Part shown: positions 45,290 to 56,770 of the stretch, piece by piece
How positions within the stretch are numbered: position 1 is the first letter of the stretch
Layout of the letters: every line of letters begins with the position of its first letter
Source of the DNA: Sequoia sempervirens
Taxonomy: Eukaryota; Streptophyta; Pinopsida; Cupressales; Cupressaceae
DNA length: 64,000 nucleotides
Direction: 5' to 3'
NCBI GenBank assembly: GCA_007258455.2
Contig: VDFB02270651.1
Location: 493,280,320-493,344,319, forward strand
The notes under the pieces: model-generated
What the model was told of the DNA's origin: nothing
Databases searched by the model: none
What the model saw: the letters and a program-made list of their open reading frames with translations, nothing else
Program-made: the position numbers and the translations under genes

Positions 45290-45690
45290 TTGATCCGCCA
45301 TGGATTGACCCTTGATTGCTTTATTGTACACATACTGGATGTCAAACTAACTCAATATCATGACCCATTTAGCTAGTCTTCCTGTTAGGGTAGCTTTTTT
45401 GAGTAGATACTTTAAAGGATCATTTTTAGCTATGAGTTTAATGGTGTGAGTCAACATGTAATGTCTTAGTTGTTGGGTAGCAAATAATACCACTAGACAA
45501 GATTTTTCGATAAAGGTGTAGTTGATCTCATAACCATTCAAGGTCCCTATGATGTAATAAATCTCTCTTTCCTTTCTTGTGGAATCTTCTTGTATGAGTG
45601 AAGCGCCTAAAGATACTTCAGTTGTTGCAATGTAGAGTAGCAATGGTTTTCCTTTGGTTGGTGGTACTAGTATGGGTGGAGACATCAGAT
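45290..45690 (-). pseudogene. Element D: degenerate gypsy RNase H
   Basis: Minus strand: KPLLLYIATTEVSLGASLIQ, where Ala stands at the first catalytic position, GTLNGYEINYTFIEKSCLVV, ATQQLRHYMLTHTIKLIAKN and KATLTGRLAKWVMILS, then a stop and FDIQYVYNKAIKGQSMAD. Tether-like, as in B. Confidence 0.87.
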
Positions 45691-46780
45691 ACTACTTGAG
45701 TTGATTGAAGGCAGCTTCACATTTCTCATCCCACTTGAAAGAGGTCGTTCTTGTGTAATAAGTTATTGAAAGGATGAGTTTTATCTGCCATTTGTGCGAT
45801 GAACCTCCTAATGGATTGAAACTATCCCTATAATGATCTGAGTTCACTGATATTTTTAGGAGGCATCTCCATGATAGCTTTGACCTTTGCAGAATCCACC
45901 TCAATGCCTTTAGGCAATACAATATACCCCAAAATTTTAGCTAATGTTACACCAAATACATGTTTCTTAGGGTTCAACGTCACATTGAATTTCTCAAGTC
46001 TAGTGAAGATCTTGTCTAAAATTTCTAGATGTCCCTCTCTAGTGAATGATTTCTCCAATAAGTCATCTACATAGTCCTCCATAAAAGTGTGCATCTTGTC
46101 ATGGAAGATGGTGGTCATTGCTCTCTGATATGTGGCTCCAACATTTTTTTAGCCCAAAAGGCATTACATTCCAACAGAAAGTGCCCCAAGGACATGTGAA
46201 GGTTGTTTTATCTTGATCTTTGGGTACTATCTTTATCTAATTGTAACTTGAAAATCCATCCATAAGTGAGAGCATTTCATGTCCATCTGTCAAGTCTACG
46301 ATGATGTCAATGTTAGGTAGAGGAAAATCATCTTTTGGGAAAAACTTGTTAAGATCCCTGAAGTTTGTGCATATCCTGATGCTTTTGTCTGGTTATGAGA
46401 CTGGCACAATATTTGATATCCAATCAACATAGTCAATAGGTCTGATATATCCCACATCTAAAAATTTCTTCATTTCATCTTTTACCAAAAGGGAAATATG
46501 AGGATGCATTTTTCTCAACTTTTTCTTGACTGGTTTTATTCCAGGTAGTAGTGATAAATGATGCATGATGAGTTCTGGATCTATTCTTGACATGTTAGCA
46601 TAAGACCAAGCATAATTGATTTGCCTCTCTTCAAAGAATTTAGTAAAACCGGGTTTTTCCTCCTCTATCATGGATGCTGCTAGATGTAGGGTCTTCACTG
46701 TTTCAGTTGTGTCGACATTGATGGATTGTGTGGGCTCAATCAGCACTGACGATCTCTCCTGATAGTGCTCGGGAAGAGTG
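45691..46780 (-). pseudogene. Element D: reverse transcriptase
   Basis: Minus strand, split among frames: LLPGIKPVKKKLRKMHPHIS and VGYIRPIDYVDWISNIVPVS (46393-46746), ICTNFRDLNKFFPKDDFPLP, LSLMDGFSSYN, FTCPWGTFCWNVMPFGLK, then a frameshift and MHTFMEDYVDDLLEKSFTRE with the catalytic YVDD (about 46050-46100) and LNPKKHVFGVTLAKILGYIV. The connection follows at 45692-45850. Inactive through stops and one frameshift near 46145. Confidence 0.92.
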
Positions 46781-48126
46781 TCAAATATTCCATCTCTCGG
46801 TGTCTCGGTGAGGTTTTCACCTTGAGATGTGCTCTATTTTTACTTTTCCTTGATTTAATCGTGCGATTAAATGGTTTTCACTATTAGATCCATTTTTGAT
46901 ATTCATTTTGCAGCTGGAAGATTTTGCACTCCCCTTGTCTGAAGCCTCATTATGAGATTCGCTGGTGGAACCTGTTTCAGGATTGTTAGAGCAAAGGAAA
47001 TTTACAATGGTGTCATCATTTGAAAAGACAGGTATGTCAAGCAGCTCATTTTGGTCCCAGTCAATTAGTTTAGGGTGTATTAATGACAAAGAATCATCAG
47101 ATTGGCTAAATTCAAAAGGGGTGGTGTCATAATGGTAACATTGTCAGAATGCCCAATGGAAATATCGAGGTCTATGATGTTATTCTCTTCTAAAGTATCT
47201 ATCTCACTTGAAGTATGATCATCTTCACTTGAGTCATCGATATGCTGTGATCCAATTTCAAGTGGCCTATAACTCAAGTTCTATCCCTTCGTATGTGTTG
47301 GTGTGTAATTTTGTACCACATCAATTTCCTTATTGTGACAAGACTCTTCAGAGAGGGAATCCTATTCATATTCATTGGAGTTTGTTTCAAAACTATCTCT
47401 CAATCGAAGGATTCTCTGAACAACTTGCTATCTAGTTTCTTCTTTTACTTCTTCCCTATACCCTAGTCTCATCTTTTCCTTTGAATTCATTGTGACGGGT
47501 TATATTGGTTCTATGATGCCTTCTTTTCTTTTACCAATAGGACCTTTTCCCTCATACCCCATCTTTTCTAGGATTATCTTTCCTTTTCTATAGTGCTTTG
47601 TTTGTACATTTGAGGTGGATACTTGTGATGTTTCTTCATCTTTGTATAACTAGTTTAAAACCTCCTTGTCGTCTGATTCATCTATTAACATGCTTGCTCT
47701 TACAAACTAGACATCAAAAAGTGTGGTGGGTTGTGATGATTGTTTCCTTGATGTTGATGGCTGCCCATATGACTTAGGAGAATATGAAAGTTGTGATAAA
47801 CATAATGATTACTAAAATGAATATTCCCCCATGCCTTTGTCTTTCAATTGGATCTTTTCAACTTTCTTTGATAAGGCATTGAATTGTCCTTCTTGATTTT
47901 GTGTAATAGAATTACCAACACCTTTATCTTTTGATTGGTCCTTCTTCTCAACCCACTTTGACAAGGAGTTCAGATGTCTTTCATTGTTAGATGAACTAGG
48001 AGTTGTAGCTTCCATGTCGTGTGGAACAAAAGTGTCTTGGGTTGTTCTAAGTGTGTTGCAATATTGGGGGTTATTGGAATCAACAACAATAGTAATTTCT
48101 TGCTCGTTAAAAGGAAATTTCAAACA
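46781..48126 (-). pseudogene. Element D: PR-RT linker with G-patch-like motif
   Basis: Acidic, Ser-rich linker. At about 47505-47590 (minus) the frame reads GKIILEKMGYEGKGPIGKRK then EGIIEPI, a good match to G-patch spacing. Other readable parts are RPLEIGSQHIDDSSEDDHTS (47200-47277) and a Lys/Gln-rich duplicated unit NSLSKWVEKKDQSKDKGVGN / NALSKKVEKIQLKDKGMGEY at 47812-47990. Several stops. Confidence 0.65.
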
Positions 48127-48800
48127 CTAGTGATATGATGATGGTACAACTTGCATCTCATGAATCCAAGGACATCCCAAGAGTATGTTGTATGTTAATT
48201 CTCTATCCAACACTTGGTAGATTATGTCTTTGACCACTGGTACCACTTGAATAGGTAGCACTATCAACCCTTGGGAGGATCTCTCTTCATCATCATATGC
48301 TTTTATTGTAATTTTCCTTCTAGGATCAATAGCATTTTTAGAATATCCAAGTGCACAGACAAGTTTTAGAGTACAAATATTTAAGCTAGCTCCTCCATCT
48401 ATTAGAACACATTTGAAGCGATGTTTATGGATTAAAACCTCAATGTGGAGGAAAGCATTATGTGGATGGGTGATGGATACATCATCATGTTTGGAAAATG
48501 ATAAGTAGTGAGGTGTGGTCAAGTGTCCCACCATAGCTTGAAATTGGAAAACCTCTGGGTTATTTGGTACCATGGTGGCAACAAGAGCTTGTTCTAATAT
48601 TTCTTTGTGAGCGGGTGAAATCTTGAGAAGTTCTAATATGGATATTTGGGTGGGTATTTTCTGCAACTGATCAACTATGTTATATTGGGTTGTAGGGACA
48701 ACAATAGTTGCTTTGGACGTGGAAGGGGTAGCTCCTTTCAATGTTACCTTGGCTTGTCATCTTGTGATTGCATTGATCAGTGAATTATTTTTTTCTTCTC
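48127..48800 (-). pseudogene. Element D: aspartic protease
   Basis: Open for 204 codons: SILELLKISPAHKEILEQAL, then LHIEVLIHKHRFKCVLIDGG and ASLNIC (DGG active site), RRKITIKAYDDEERSSQGLI, LTYNILLGCPWIHEMQVVPS. Stop where Gln-Cys follows (SYH-stop-CLKFPF), probably CAG to TAG. Same arrangement as B. Confidence 0.88.
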
Positions 48801-48909
48801 TAATTTTGATGACATTAATTCAATTTTCATTTGCAACAATTCTATTGATCATATTTATTGGCACAAGGTCATTGATTTGATGTGAAGTGTCAATATCATG
48901 ATGCTGATT

Positions 48910-50634
48910 TTAAGTCGTAGCAATGTTTCTTTGGCTCTTGATTTCAATGTCCTTGGTTGGATTCTCCACCACCTCAACACAATGAATGGTAGAATCATAG
49001 ACATAGTTTATGTTTTTGCCTTTGGTATTTGAAGAAGAAGATTCTCCTTTTTTGTAGTTGGGTAGAGGGTTCTTGAACACTCCATGACCATTGTTTGTTT
49101 GGAGTCCTACAGATATTGTATTGCTATCAATCAAGTCTTGTATCAAGTGCTTCAATTGCATGCAATCATTGGTTTTATGCCCATTGTTTCGATGAAATTC
49201 ATAGAAATGTGCATCATTCCACCATGGAATCTTAACTTGTGGTTCCCATTTTCTTTCCTCTGGCAACATTATGACTTTAGCTTCAAGAAGTTCCTTTAAT
49301 TCTGATTCTGATGATTGTACCAAAGGTGTGAACCTTCTTCAATTTGAGGATGTTTTATATGATGGTGTTCTAGATCTAGCATTACCTTTATTGTTGCTTT
49401 GGTTGACATTTTGGTTGTTGTTTTGGTTGTTGAGTGGATTGTTCTGAATAGTTTTGGTGGCAGCTGCTGTTAAGTTGAATACAAGTTTTGCATTTTGGTT
49501 TTCAACTAAGCCATCATTGTTACCCACATTCTTGTTTCATTGCAAAAAAAATTGGTTTGTCACCGCTATTGTAATTGTTGGAGGAATTTGATGAGTTGTT
49601 TTCATTGTAAATTTTGATGACTCTTCTCTTGACCAAAGCCTCTTCGATTTTTATTCCATTTTCAATCAATTTTTCAAAGGTAGGTGGGAATTGTAATTGT
49701 AATTTGTAGATCATCTCATCATTTAGGTTGTCGATGAATATTTCTATCCTTTCCTTTTTCAGCTATGGTACGAGAATATCTTGCAAATAATCTTCTCCAT
49801 TTTTGCAAAAAGATGAGGAATGATTCACCCTTTTTCTATTCAAGTTGCAAAGGTCTTTCATTGTTATGTCATGTTGGATGTTATAAGAGTATTGGGTGAT
49901 GAATTTGTTAACCAATTCTATAAAGGTGTTAATTGGTGGTGTAAGTTTGGAGAACCATTCAAGACATTGTCCACCTAGGCTTCATGGAAACAATCTCATC
50001 AAGTTTCTTCATATGCAAATTCAAGACTCATGGTTCTAAATTCCCTCACATGATCTATTGGATCGATTTTACCATTGTATTTGTCATACTTTGGGAATTC
50101 ACAATGTTTGGGAAAGGGAATCATGTGGATACTTCAATCAAACGAATATGGAAAAATGTCTTGTATCAAGTATCATTTTGAGGTTCCCCTTTGCATATCA
50201 AGAATTTGTTGTTGAAGGTTCTTCATTTGATGAGTTAGGGAAACCACTTGTTCTGTATGATTTTTAATATTTTTGGGAGGTTCTTTCAATTTATTAACAT
50301 CAAAGTCATTAGGAAATTTGACACCTTGTTTAGCTAGCATTAGTAAGTATTTTTCCCCATTTCTTTCAAAAATATTTTCTAAGCACTTCTGGAAATTTGG
50401 ATCTTGTTTAGCATTTTGGATCTCTTCCTTAGTTATGTCTTCCCCTTAATTGTTGTGGATCCCATGGCAAGGATTCTCTTTAGCTTCAGACATGGTGTTT
50501 TGGGTTTCAATGTTTTGAGTTTTGATGTTTAGAGTTTCGATGCTTTGATTTCCAATGTTTCACATTTTGATGTTTTGTGTTTCGAGTTCTTTTTCCTTGA
50601 GTTTCTTCTTTTGTAACCTTGTTTGAACGAGCAT
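48910..50634 (-). pseudogene. Element D: gag
   Basis: Start ATG 50634 gives MLVQTRLQKKKLKEKELETQ, matching the gag start of B, then a repeated ETQNIKT-type heptad run encoded by about 20-bp repeats (50510-50580). The central gag domain (KIDPIDHVREFRTMSLEFAY) is badly broken at 49740-50100. An Asn-rich stretch (NQNNNQNVNQSNN, 49400) precedes the C-terminal WWNDAHFYEFHRNNGHKTND then CMQLKHLIQDLID, the Tat-type knuckle-like segment. Many stops. Confidence 0.82.
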
Positions 50635-51004
50635 ACAAGTGTTACACTTTGACTAAACTTTGATCTTTTTTTGGAAGAGTGCCAAGGATGAAAACTAAGT
50701 TAAATAGAATGACAAATTCTATTGATGAGACTAAGTTTGATTTGATTATATAGATTCATTTCGTGATGAGAGGATGACAAATCCTAATGATGAAACTTGG
50801 CTTAACAATCAAGAATATGATAGGTTTGATGATTTAGGCACTTTGAGATGTTTAGATCTAGGTTTATATTGGGGATTTCCACTTGTACAGGTCATTTTTA
50901 ACAAGTTTAGACTCTGTTGTACTTGAGGAATGATTATGGGTTGAAAAAGATTTCAAATTCTAGTTCAAACTGTGAAACAGGGGATAAATTTAACTCTCGG
51001 TTTT

Positions 51005-51475
51005 TGCATTTACTGGATGCACTAAAACAAAGCCTGAATGTGCTAAAATATTACATAGATGTGCTAAAATAGAGAATGAATGCACTGGAAGATTGCATAG
51101 ATGCACTATAAGATTTCCTAAACACGCTAAAATAGAGGGTCGATGTGCTAAAATAGAGAATGAATGCACTGGAAGATTGCATAGATGCACTATAAGATTT
51201 CCTAAACACGCTAAAATAGAGGGTCGATGTGCTAAAATATGAAGTGTATGCACTATAATAGAGGGTAAATGCACTGGAAGATTGCATAGATGCACTATAA
51301 AACTGCCTAGATGCGCTAAAACAAAGGATGAATGCACTGGAAGATTGCACAAATGTGCTATAAAACTGACTGGATGTGTTGGAAGATATAGTGCATATGC
51401 TATAACAACATATGGATGCGCTAGAGAAGGGTGTAAATGCGCTAGACTAAGCAGCGGATGTGCCAAATTGGGAAA
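51005..51475 (-). repeat. Element D: 21-bp repeat array, inner 5' UTR
   Basis: Twenty-two or so units of 21 bp with core GATGCACTATAAGA or AATGCACTGGAAGA on the plus strand. A higher-order unit of five repeats is duplicated at about 51060-51240. The 158-codon minus-strand frame through it has a 7-residue periodicity (LPVHSFS, ILAHRPS) and is probably not a gene. Confidence 0.88.
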
Positions 51476-51632
51476 ATGTCACAGTTTCTTGCAAGTTTGT
51501 TTTATTTTTCTAATTTTCCAGTCAAAGAATTGGTTGCTTCAAACAATGTTTTCTAAATCAAGGTTTTTACTTCTAGGGTGTGATGTTTTGTTTGAATTTT
51601 TTTTAAAAACACATCAAACATGTACAAGTTAA

Positions 51633-52108
51633 GGCTGTGTAGGACAATATTTACTAGATTCCCACTTGGATTTTACTCCAAATATGCCTACTTTTAGCGG
51701 ATGATTAGAAGATTGACCACATAGGATCCCCCTTACAGTGCACTCGCTTCTCGAGTCAGTGAAGCTTCAGTACCCATGAATCTCCCATGGCATACTTCTC
51801 ATCTCTACTAAAAGCCACAAAAATGTGGGACGACTTCAAAGGTTAGACCCTTTGTGCCAGTAAATAGAATAAGGATTTTGGCTTGCTATAACAAAGGGTT
51901 CTAGTATAAGAATTCCATTTGTGGGCAATCATCCATTCAACAAGAGACCATTGCTACCCTTCTTGTCAGAACAATCCTTGTGATACTTGAACTTTCCTCA
52001 AGTACCCACATTTATATGCCAGTTGGAAGTTGCTTGGCTTTAGTGTGTTATCGGTTGGGTCGTTCCCTTGGGTGATTACTTTTTCCCACAAGGAAGGACC
52101 TCTATGGA
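51633..52108 (-). promoter_or_regulatory. Element D: conserved leader block shared with element B
   Basis: Minus-strand homologue of 10720-11250: TTGTGGGAAAAAGTAATCAC, CCAACTGGCATATAAATGTG, CCATGGGAGATTCATGGGTA, GCGAGTGCACTGTAAGGGGG, and GGGAATCTAGTAAATATTGT, in the same order. It lies between the two 21-bp arrays. Confidence 0.7.
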
Positions 52109-52382
52109 TAAAATAAAATCAAAATGAATGGGTCTGGCTTTTTGGTCACTCAGTTAAGGGGAGAGCATATTCCTACCATTCATTAAGCACAAAAAACATG
52201 GTGTTCTTTAAACTTTTAATTAAGCTAGATGCCTACCTTAATCAAAAGAAAGCATTGAAATAACTCTAGCCCCTACATAAATCATTAGTAGTTGCATAAG
52301 TTTGTCTTTGACTGGCGTATCACCCACCTGCAAGTAGAAAATAGCAATTAGTTCTTAGGATTTTAATATTTTGCAAATTTAA

Positions 52383-52700
52383 ATAGATGCACTAAAAGAA
52401 TCATCCAATGCACTAAAATATCATTCCAATGTACTAAAAAAACTACTCTATACGCTAAAATAACTCATGTATGCACTACAAGACCTAATGAATGTGCTAA
52501 AAGAACTAATGAATGCACTAAAGTATTGACTGAAAGCACTAAAAGACTCCCTGTATGTGCTAAAAAAGTTGCTCAATGTGCCAAAAGAAATGCCATATGC
52601 ACCATAACCAAAGTCAAATGCACTGAAATAGTTGTCGAATGTGCCATAGAAAAAGTTGAATGTGCCAAAAAAATTTCATCTGTGTTGAAAGAGCTCACGG
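52383..52700 (-). repeat. Element D: 21-bp repeat array, outer 5' UTR
   Basis: Fifteen units, strictly 21 bp, such as AATGTGCTAAAAGAACTAATG. The accidental plus-strand ORF 52526-52723 reflects the period (VCAKKVAQCAKRNA). Sense strand of D reads TTTTAGCRCAT. Confidence 0.88.
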
Positions 52701-52770
52701 TCGTGCAAAAATGTCACATCTAACTTGTTCACAAGAACTTTTCTAGAAAATTGTTAAAAATGGGGTTGTA

Positions 52771-52787
52771 CCCCACAGTGGGTGCCA
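52771..52787 (-). other. Element D: primer binding site, tRNA-Lys-like
   Basis: Minus strand TGGCACCCACTGTGGGG, five bases inside the 5' LTR. It resembles TGGCGCCCACCGTGGGG, complementary to the 3' end of a lysine tRNA as I know it, with two differences. Confidence 0.7.
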
Positions 52788-52792
52788 TTTTA

Positions 52793-53866
52793 TGTGTGTG
52801 TGAAATGTGAGAGAGTTAGAAAATCAATAATAAAACAAACAAACACCAATGAGATGTATTATATTAAATATTTGAATCAAAGAACTAATCTATTTGCAAC
52901 AACACAAATCTCTAAAAATGTTCCATTGTTCTCTATTCTCAAGGATTCATTAAATCATTTGGCTCTCAGATTTTTGTATGTGCACTATGATTGTTAGAAT
53001 GACAACTTGAGAAATGAGATGCTATTCAAAATGCAAGAAATCTAAGTTCCTACACGATATTGCATCATGCAAATGATAATGGTGATATTGAAAAATGGAT
53101 AATGATGTTAAACTATGTGATACAAATGTTGCATAAAAGATAAAATGATTCTAAATATGCTCAAATATTAACTATTGATATGATAAACTAAAATTCAATT
53201 ACACACTAAGACACGATTCTAAGTTAGAATGATAAAACAATGCATCTTACTAAATGCTAAATGATCAAATTCTAAATGCTCGAATGCTCCAAAGCTATTC
53301 CTACATAATAAGTTTTCTAAAATATATGATGATAAATGTTGTAGCAAAGGGTTGTATTTATAGGATTTTTAAAGCATCTTGTGATGTGGAAGTGATCGAC
53401 GGTCCAAATTTTGACATGAGGGATTAACGGTGGAGATGGAAGAATCAAGGAGGATGTTCCCTTGACTAAGGGCAACATGCCAAATGGATGAAGGAATAAA
53501 GTGTGTGAGAAATAAGCCATGTGTTAAAATTTTGTTGAAGATAAATGTAATTTAAATATTAATCATATTTAATTACATGTGACATTTGATGACATGGCCA
53601 AAACGTGTTGTAGAAATGTGATTAAATTTGAATTTGAAATTATTCAAACTTAGTGAGAATATATTTAATTAAATAAAAACAAACTATAGACATTTGTTTA
53701 TTTAATTAAATTTAGAAGAATGTGGTTTAGGATGAAGAATTTAGAAGTGTGAACTATATGAATAAATTGAGAATTTATTTATAAGTAGATGAAAATAAAA
53801 GAGTTTATTAATTAAATAGCTAGTATTTAATTAATTAATTGTCTTGACCAATTTTAGGTGTATACA
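52793..53866 (-). repeat. Element D: 5' LTR
   Basis: 1074 bp, matching 36656-37733 throughout. Starts TGTATACACC on the minus strand at 53866. TATA box at about 53355-53364 (minus). Confidence 0.9.
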
Positions 53867-54300
53867 ATAGTTTGAAGATGTTTTTAAGAATATTCCATGA
53901 TTGAGTGAAAATTGACATACCTTTGAGCCTAGGAAAGCCTTAGCGTTGTAAGAGATTATAGCCTTTGGTGGGCCGATACTCATTATCAATTCCTTGAGAA
54001 AGTTCACAATCTCCGCCTTCGTCACATTCTTCAGGGGCATGACTTTGGTCCATCTAGTAAAGTAGTCTATAACCATGATGATCCATTTGTGTCCAAAACT
54101 GGAGGTGGGATTGATAATCCTGATAAAGTCAAGGCCCCATTGTGCAAAGGGTTCCTATTAACTATTGGATTTAGGGGTATTGCTGAGTATTTACTTCTTC
54201 CTATGAAGAATTGGAATTCCTTAAAGACCTTAACCAAAGAGTGTGTCATTAAATAGTGTAAACCAGAAATATCTAACACATAATTTTGATGGCAATGGTC
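53867..54300 (-). pseudogene. Element E: integrase catalytic core, N-terminal side
   Basis: Minus strand: FAQWGLDFIRIINPTSSFGH (first Asp), KWIIMVIDYFTRWTKVMPLK, EIVNFLKELIMSIGPPKAII, then SYNAKAFLGSKVCQF, where Tyr replaces the second catalytic Asp (usual SDNA). Ends at HGIFLKTSSNY, where element D begins. The last codons before 53872 are E's own; the reading continues at 36655. The upstream zinc-binding part (54300-54560) is badly degraded. Confidence 0.82.
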
Positions 54301-54589
54301 TTTGCAGAGAAGTGTCTGCTAGTGGGACTGCTGTGGAATATGTCTAGAATTTTCTTTACCTGCTTTGTGGTGACACATCACAATATAACTCCATTGAAGT
54401 TCCTTTTTAAAATGACTCTTTGGATGGGTGCATATCTGCATATCTACATATCTGTAGTCTATAGAATCTTCTTTTCTGAGAAGGGAGGCCTACTAGGTAT
54501 TTCCCAATCTACATGAATCTCATTCGATATGCCAACCAACAACCTTCAAACTCAGATTCATTTATTAGAAAAAGCTTAGGTTATTCCTC

Positions 54590-54960
54590 TTTAGCTAGCA
54601 TTTCTTGATCATGAACCAAATACTCACAGAGTCCTCTCCCTCAGACAGTCTTTGTGGGTCTAACCTCAATGCCATATTTTAGGATTTTGGTAAACCAGTT
54701 GGCCCTTTTTTCTATGATTTCTCCTTCCATAATGTATTCACGTACACTAGAATGTGCGACATATACTACCACCTTGTTGCAAGATATGAGGCATTGGAAC
54801 TTGTTAAGCCTCTTAACAATGGTGAATGCTTTCCTTTCAACAAAGTTATAATTTGTTTCATAATCCTTTAAGGTTCGGGAATGGAATGCTATCAGATGTT
54901 TGCCCTTTCTTTCATCATCCTTCTAAGTCAAAATAGTAGCAATGATGGATTTGCTACTAA
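54590..54960 (-). pseudogene. Element E: degenerate gypsy RNase H
   Basis: Minus strand: DFIMYVFSSKSIIATILT, with Phe at the first catalytic site, a stop, KGKHLIAFHSRTLKDYETNY, NFVERKAFTIVKRLNKFQCL, VVVYVAHSSVREYIMEGEII, EKRANWFTKILKYGIEV. Directly follows the RT connection, again tether-like. Confidence 0.78.
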
Positions 54961-55960
54961 ACACATACATTATGAAATCCTTTGATAGGTCTGGGTTTTT
55001 CAATACAGGAGCTAAAGAAATAACATCTTTAACCTTCTCAAAGGCTTCTCTGACCTCTTTTGTCCATTTAAATAATTGATCCTTCTTGAGAATTAGGGTA
55101 ATGGGTCTCATTAGTCCTACAAAATCAGAAATGAATTTTCTCACAAAATTTACCTTTCCCAAGAAGGACCAGACTCCCTTCTTGTTGACTAGTAGGGGAA
55201 GCTACCCGATTGCCTTCACCCGCTCCAGGTCAATTGCAATTCCATCTTTGGACACCATGTGTCCCAATAATTTTCCTTGCAAAAATTTGAAGACACATTT
55301 TTTTGGGTTCAAGGATACCCCAAACTCCTGGTGTCTTTTAAAAACCATTTCTAGGTAATCAAAATGATCATCGTTAGAATTAGAGAATGAAGTTATATCA
55401 TCGAAGTAGATTAAGATAATCTCGTTGATCAATTCTCTAAAAGAAATATCCATTTCCCAATAGAACATAGCTCCCGCATTTAACAGACTGAAAGTAATTT
55501 TTGCGTAGGAAAATGTTCCCCACTTGGTAGTGGACAATGTCTAATGTTGGCCCTCCTCTTTTACCTGGATTTGGTTGTAACCGGAGAAGCCGTCCAACAG
55601 AGAAAAAATCTCTGAGCCAACCACTGTTTGCAAGATAGACTCCATGGAGGGTAAGGGGTAGTGGTCCTTCAGGGATGCTCTAGTTAAGTCCTAAAAATCC
55701 ACACACAGGTGGATGTCTCCATTCTTTTTCTGGATAGGAACCGGGTTGAATACCCATGTGTTGTGCTTGATTGGGAAGATGATCTAGGACTAAATTAGCT
55801 TTGTCAACTCCTAAGCCATTAGTGCCTCAATCTTTGGATTCATTGATCTCTATTTTTGGTGGATGAGTTTTGCTCCTTTCATTAGTTCTATAGTATGATG
55901 GATGATTTCAGGATCATATCCCTTGAGGTCATCATATGACCAGGCCACTACTTCATATTT
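54923..55960 (-). pseudogene. Element E: reverse transcriptase
   Basis: Minus strand: YDDLKGYDPEIIHHTIELMK, FNPVPIQKKNGDIHLCVDF, ASLKDHYPLPSMESILQ, FSLLDGFSGYNQIQV, then TKWGTFSYAKITFSLLNAGA, EIILIYFDDITSFSNSNDDH with YFDD at the active site (about 55390-55420), LNPKKCVFKFLQGKLLGHMV, and the connection GKVNFVRKFISDFVGLMRPI. Sequence differs clearly from B and D, indicating another branch. Confidence 0.88.
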
Positions 55961-56479
55961 CTCACAAAATTGAATGAGATTTCTTTATCATGTTGCAGAA
56001 CATCTTTTTCGACCTTGAGCTTCCTTCCATCTTTGACCTGAAGATCTGCATAGTCAATTTTGTTTGCTACAAACTTCCTCTTGTCATTCCTCACATCATC
56101 ACAATCAAATAGGTTTTTGAGAGTGGGCAATCCTTTTGGAAGCTTGTTGGATCTTAACTGAATAATTTTCCCTTCATAGGCCTCAATAATTTTTAGTTGG
56201 AGTTGCTCAACGAACTCTCCTAAGTGCTAGATGAATGAGGCGATGTGTTCATCACTTTTGAACACCTGCCAACTTTGATCATTATCTGGGATTTCTGGTC
56301 AGATAATCACTCATACAGAGTGTATGCTATGAATTAGGTTGGAAGCATGGCCAAATTGAGATCCAATCACTGTCATGTGATCCACATCTGCATTTTTCTC
56401 TTTGGGCACTGTTTGGATATTGAAGGCTTCAAAGCTTTCAATCAGGTACCAGACTCTATGCCTATACAATCTCATGCAT
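55961..56479 (-). pseudogene. Element E: aRNH-RT linker
   Basis: Readable KNLFDCDDVRNDKRKFVANK and, nearer aRNH, VWYLIESFEAFNIQTVPKEK. Acidic, no catalytic motif. Several stops. Confidence 0.55.
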
Positions 56480-56770
56480 AAATTCTTGGCTATGGAGAGC
56501 CCCTAGACTTGATTGAATACTAGCTCAGAGTCTCTGAACACCATTATTTGTTTAATTACCATTCGTTCCACAAGAATCAGACCTTGCACAAGGCCTTCAT
56601 ATTCAACTTCATTGTTTGAACAGGAAAACTGAAATAAAAAAGACCTAAGGGTCTTTTCACTAGATGGGGACGTCAAACATATCTTGGATCCTGCACCAAC
56701 TTTACATCTTCCTCCATCAAAATGCAACGTCCATAGCTCTAAGGCTTGACCACCCTCAGATCCCTTCACG
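56480..56770 (-). pseudogene. Element E: archaeal-type RNase H located before RT
   Basis: Minus strand: ALELWTLHFDGGRCKVGAGS (Asp), FSCSNNEVEYEGLVQGLILV (Glu), QIMVFRDSELVFNQV (Asp). These are the same catalytic motifs as aRNH of B and D but placed between PR and RT instead of after gRNH. In one open frame with the upstream protease part. Confidence 0.85.

Larger units (their letters stand above)
36656..53866 (-). mobile_element. Element D: Tat-lineage Ty3/gypsy retrotransposon, 17.2 kb
   Basis: Minus-strand element with both LTRs (36656-37733, 52793-53866) and near-identical duplications GTAGT (36651-36655) and ATAGT (53867-53871). From its 5' end: PBS, leader with two 21-bp arrays, gag, PR, G-patch motif, RT, gRNH, aRNH, IN, hairpins, an antisense PMD ORF, 3' UTR repeats and PPT. 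Every coding part has stops. It lies in the integrase of element E. By eye the LTRs differ by about 4-5%. Confidence 0.92.

Noticed and set aside
51005..51475. 158-codon minus-strand ORF with 7-residue repeats, resembling a histidine-rich repeat protein
   Set aside because: It is produced by the 21-bp noncoding repeat array; open frames exist on both strands, and the same array elsewhere is interrupted.
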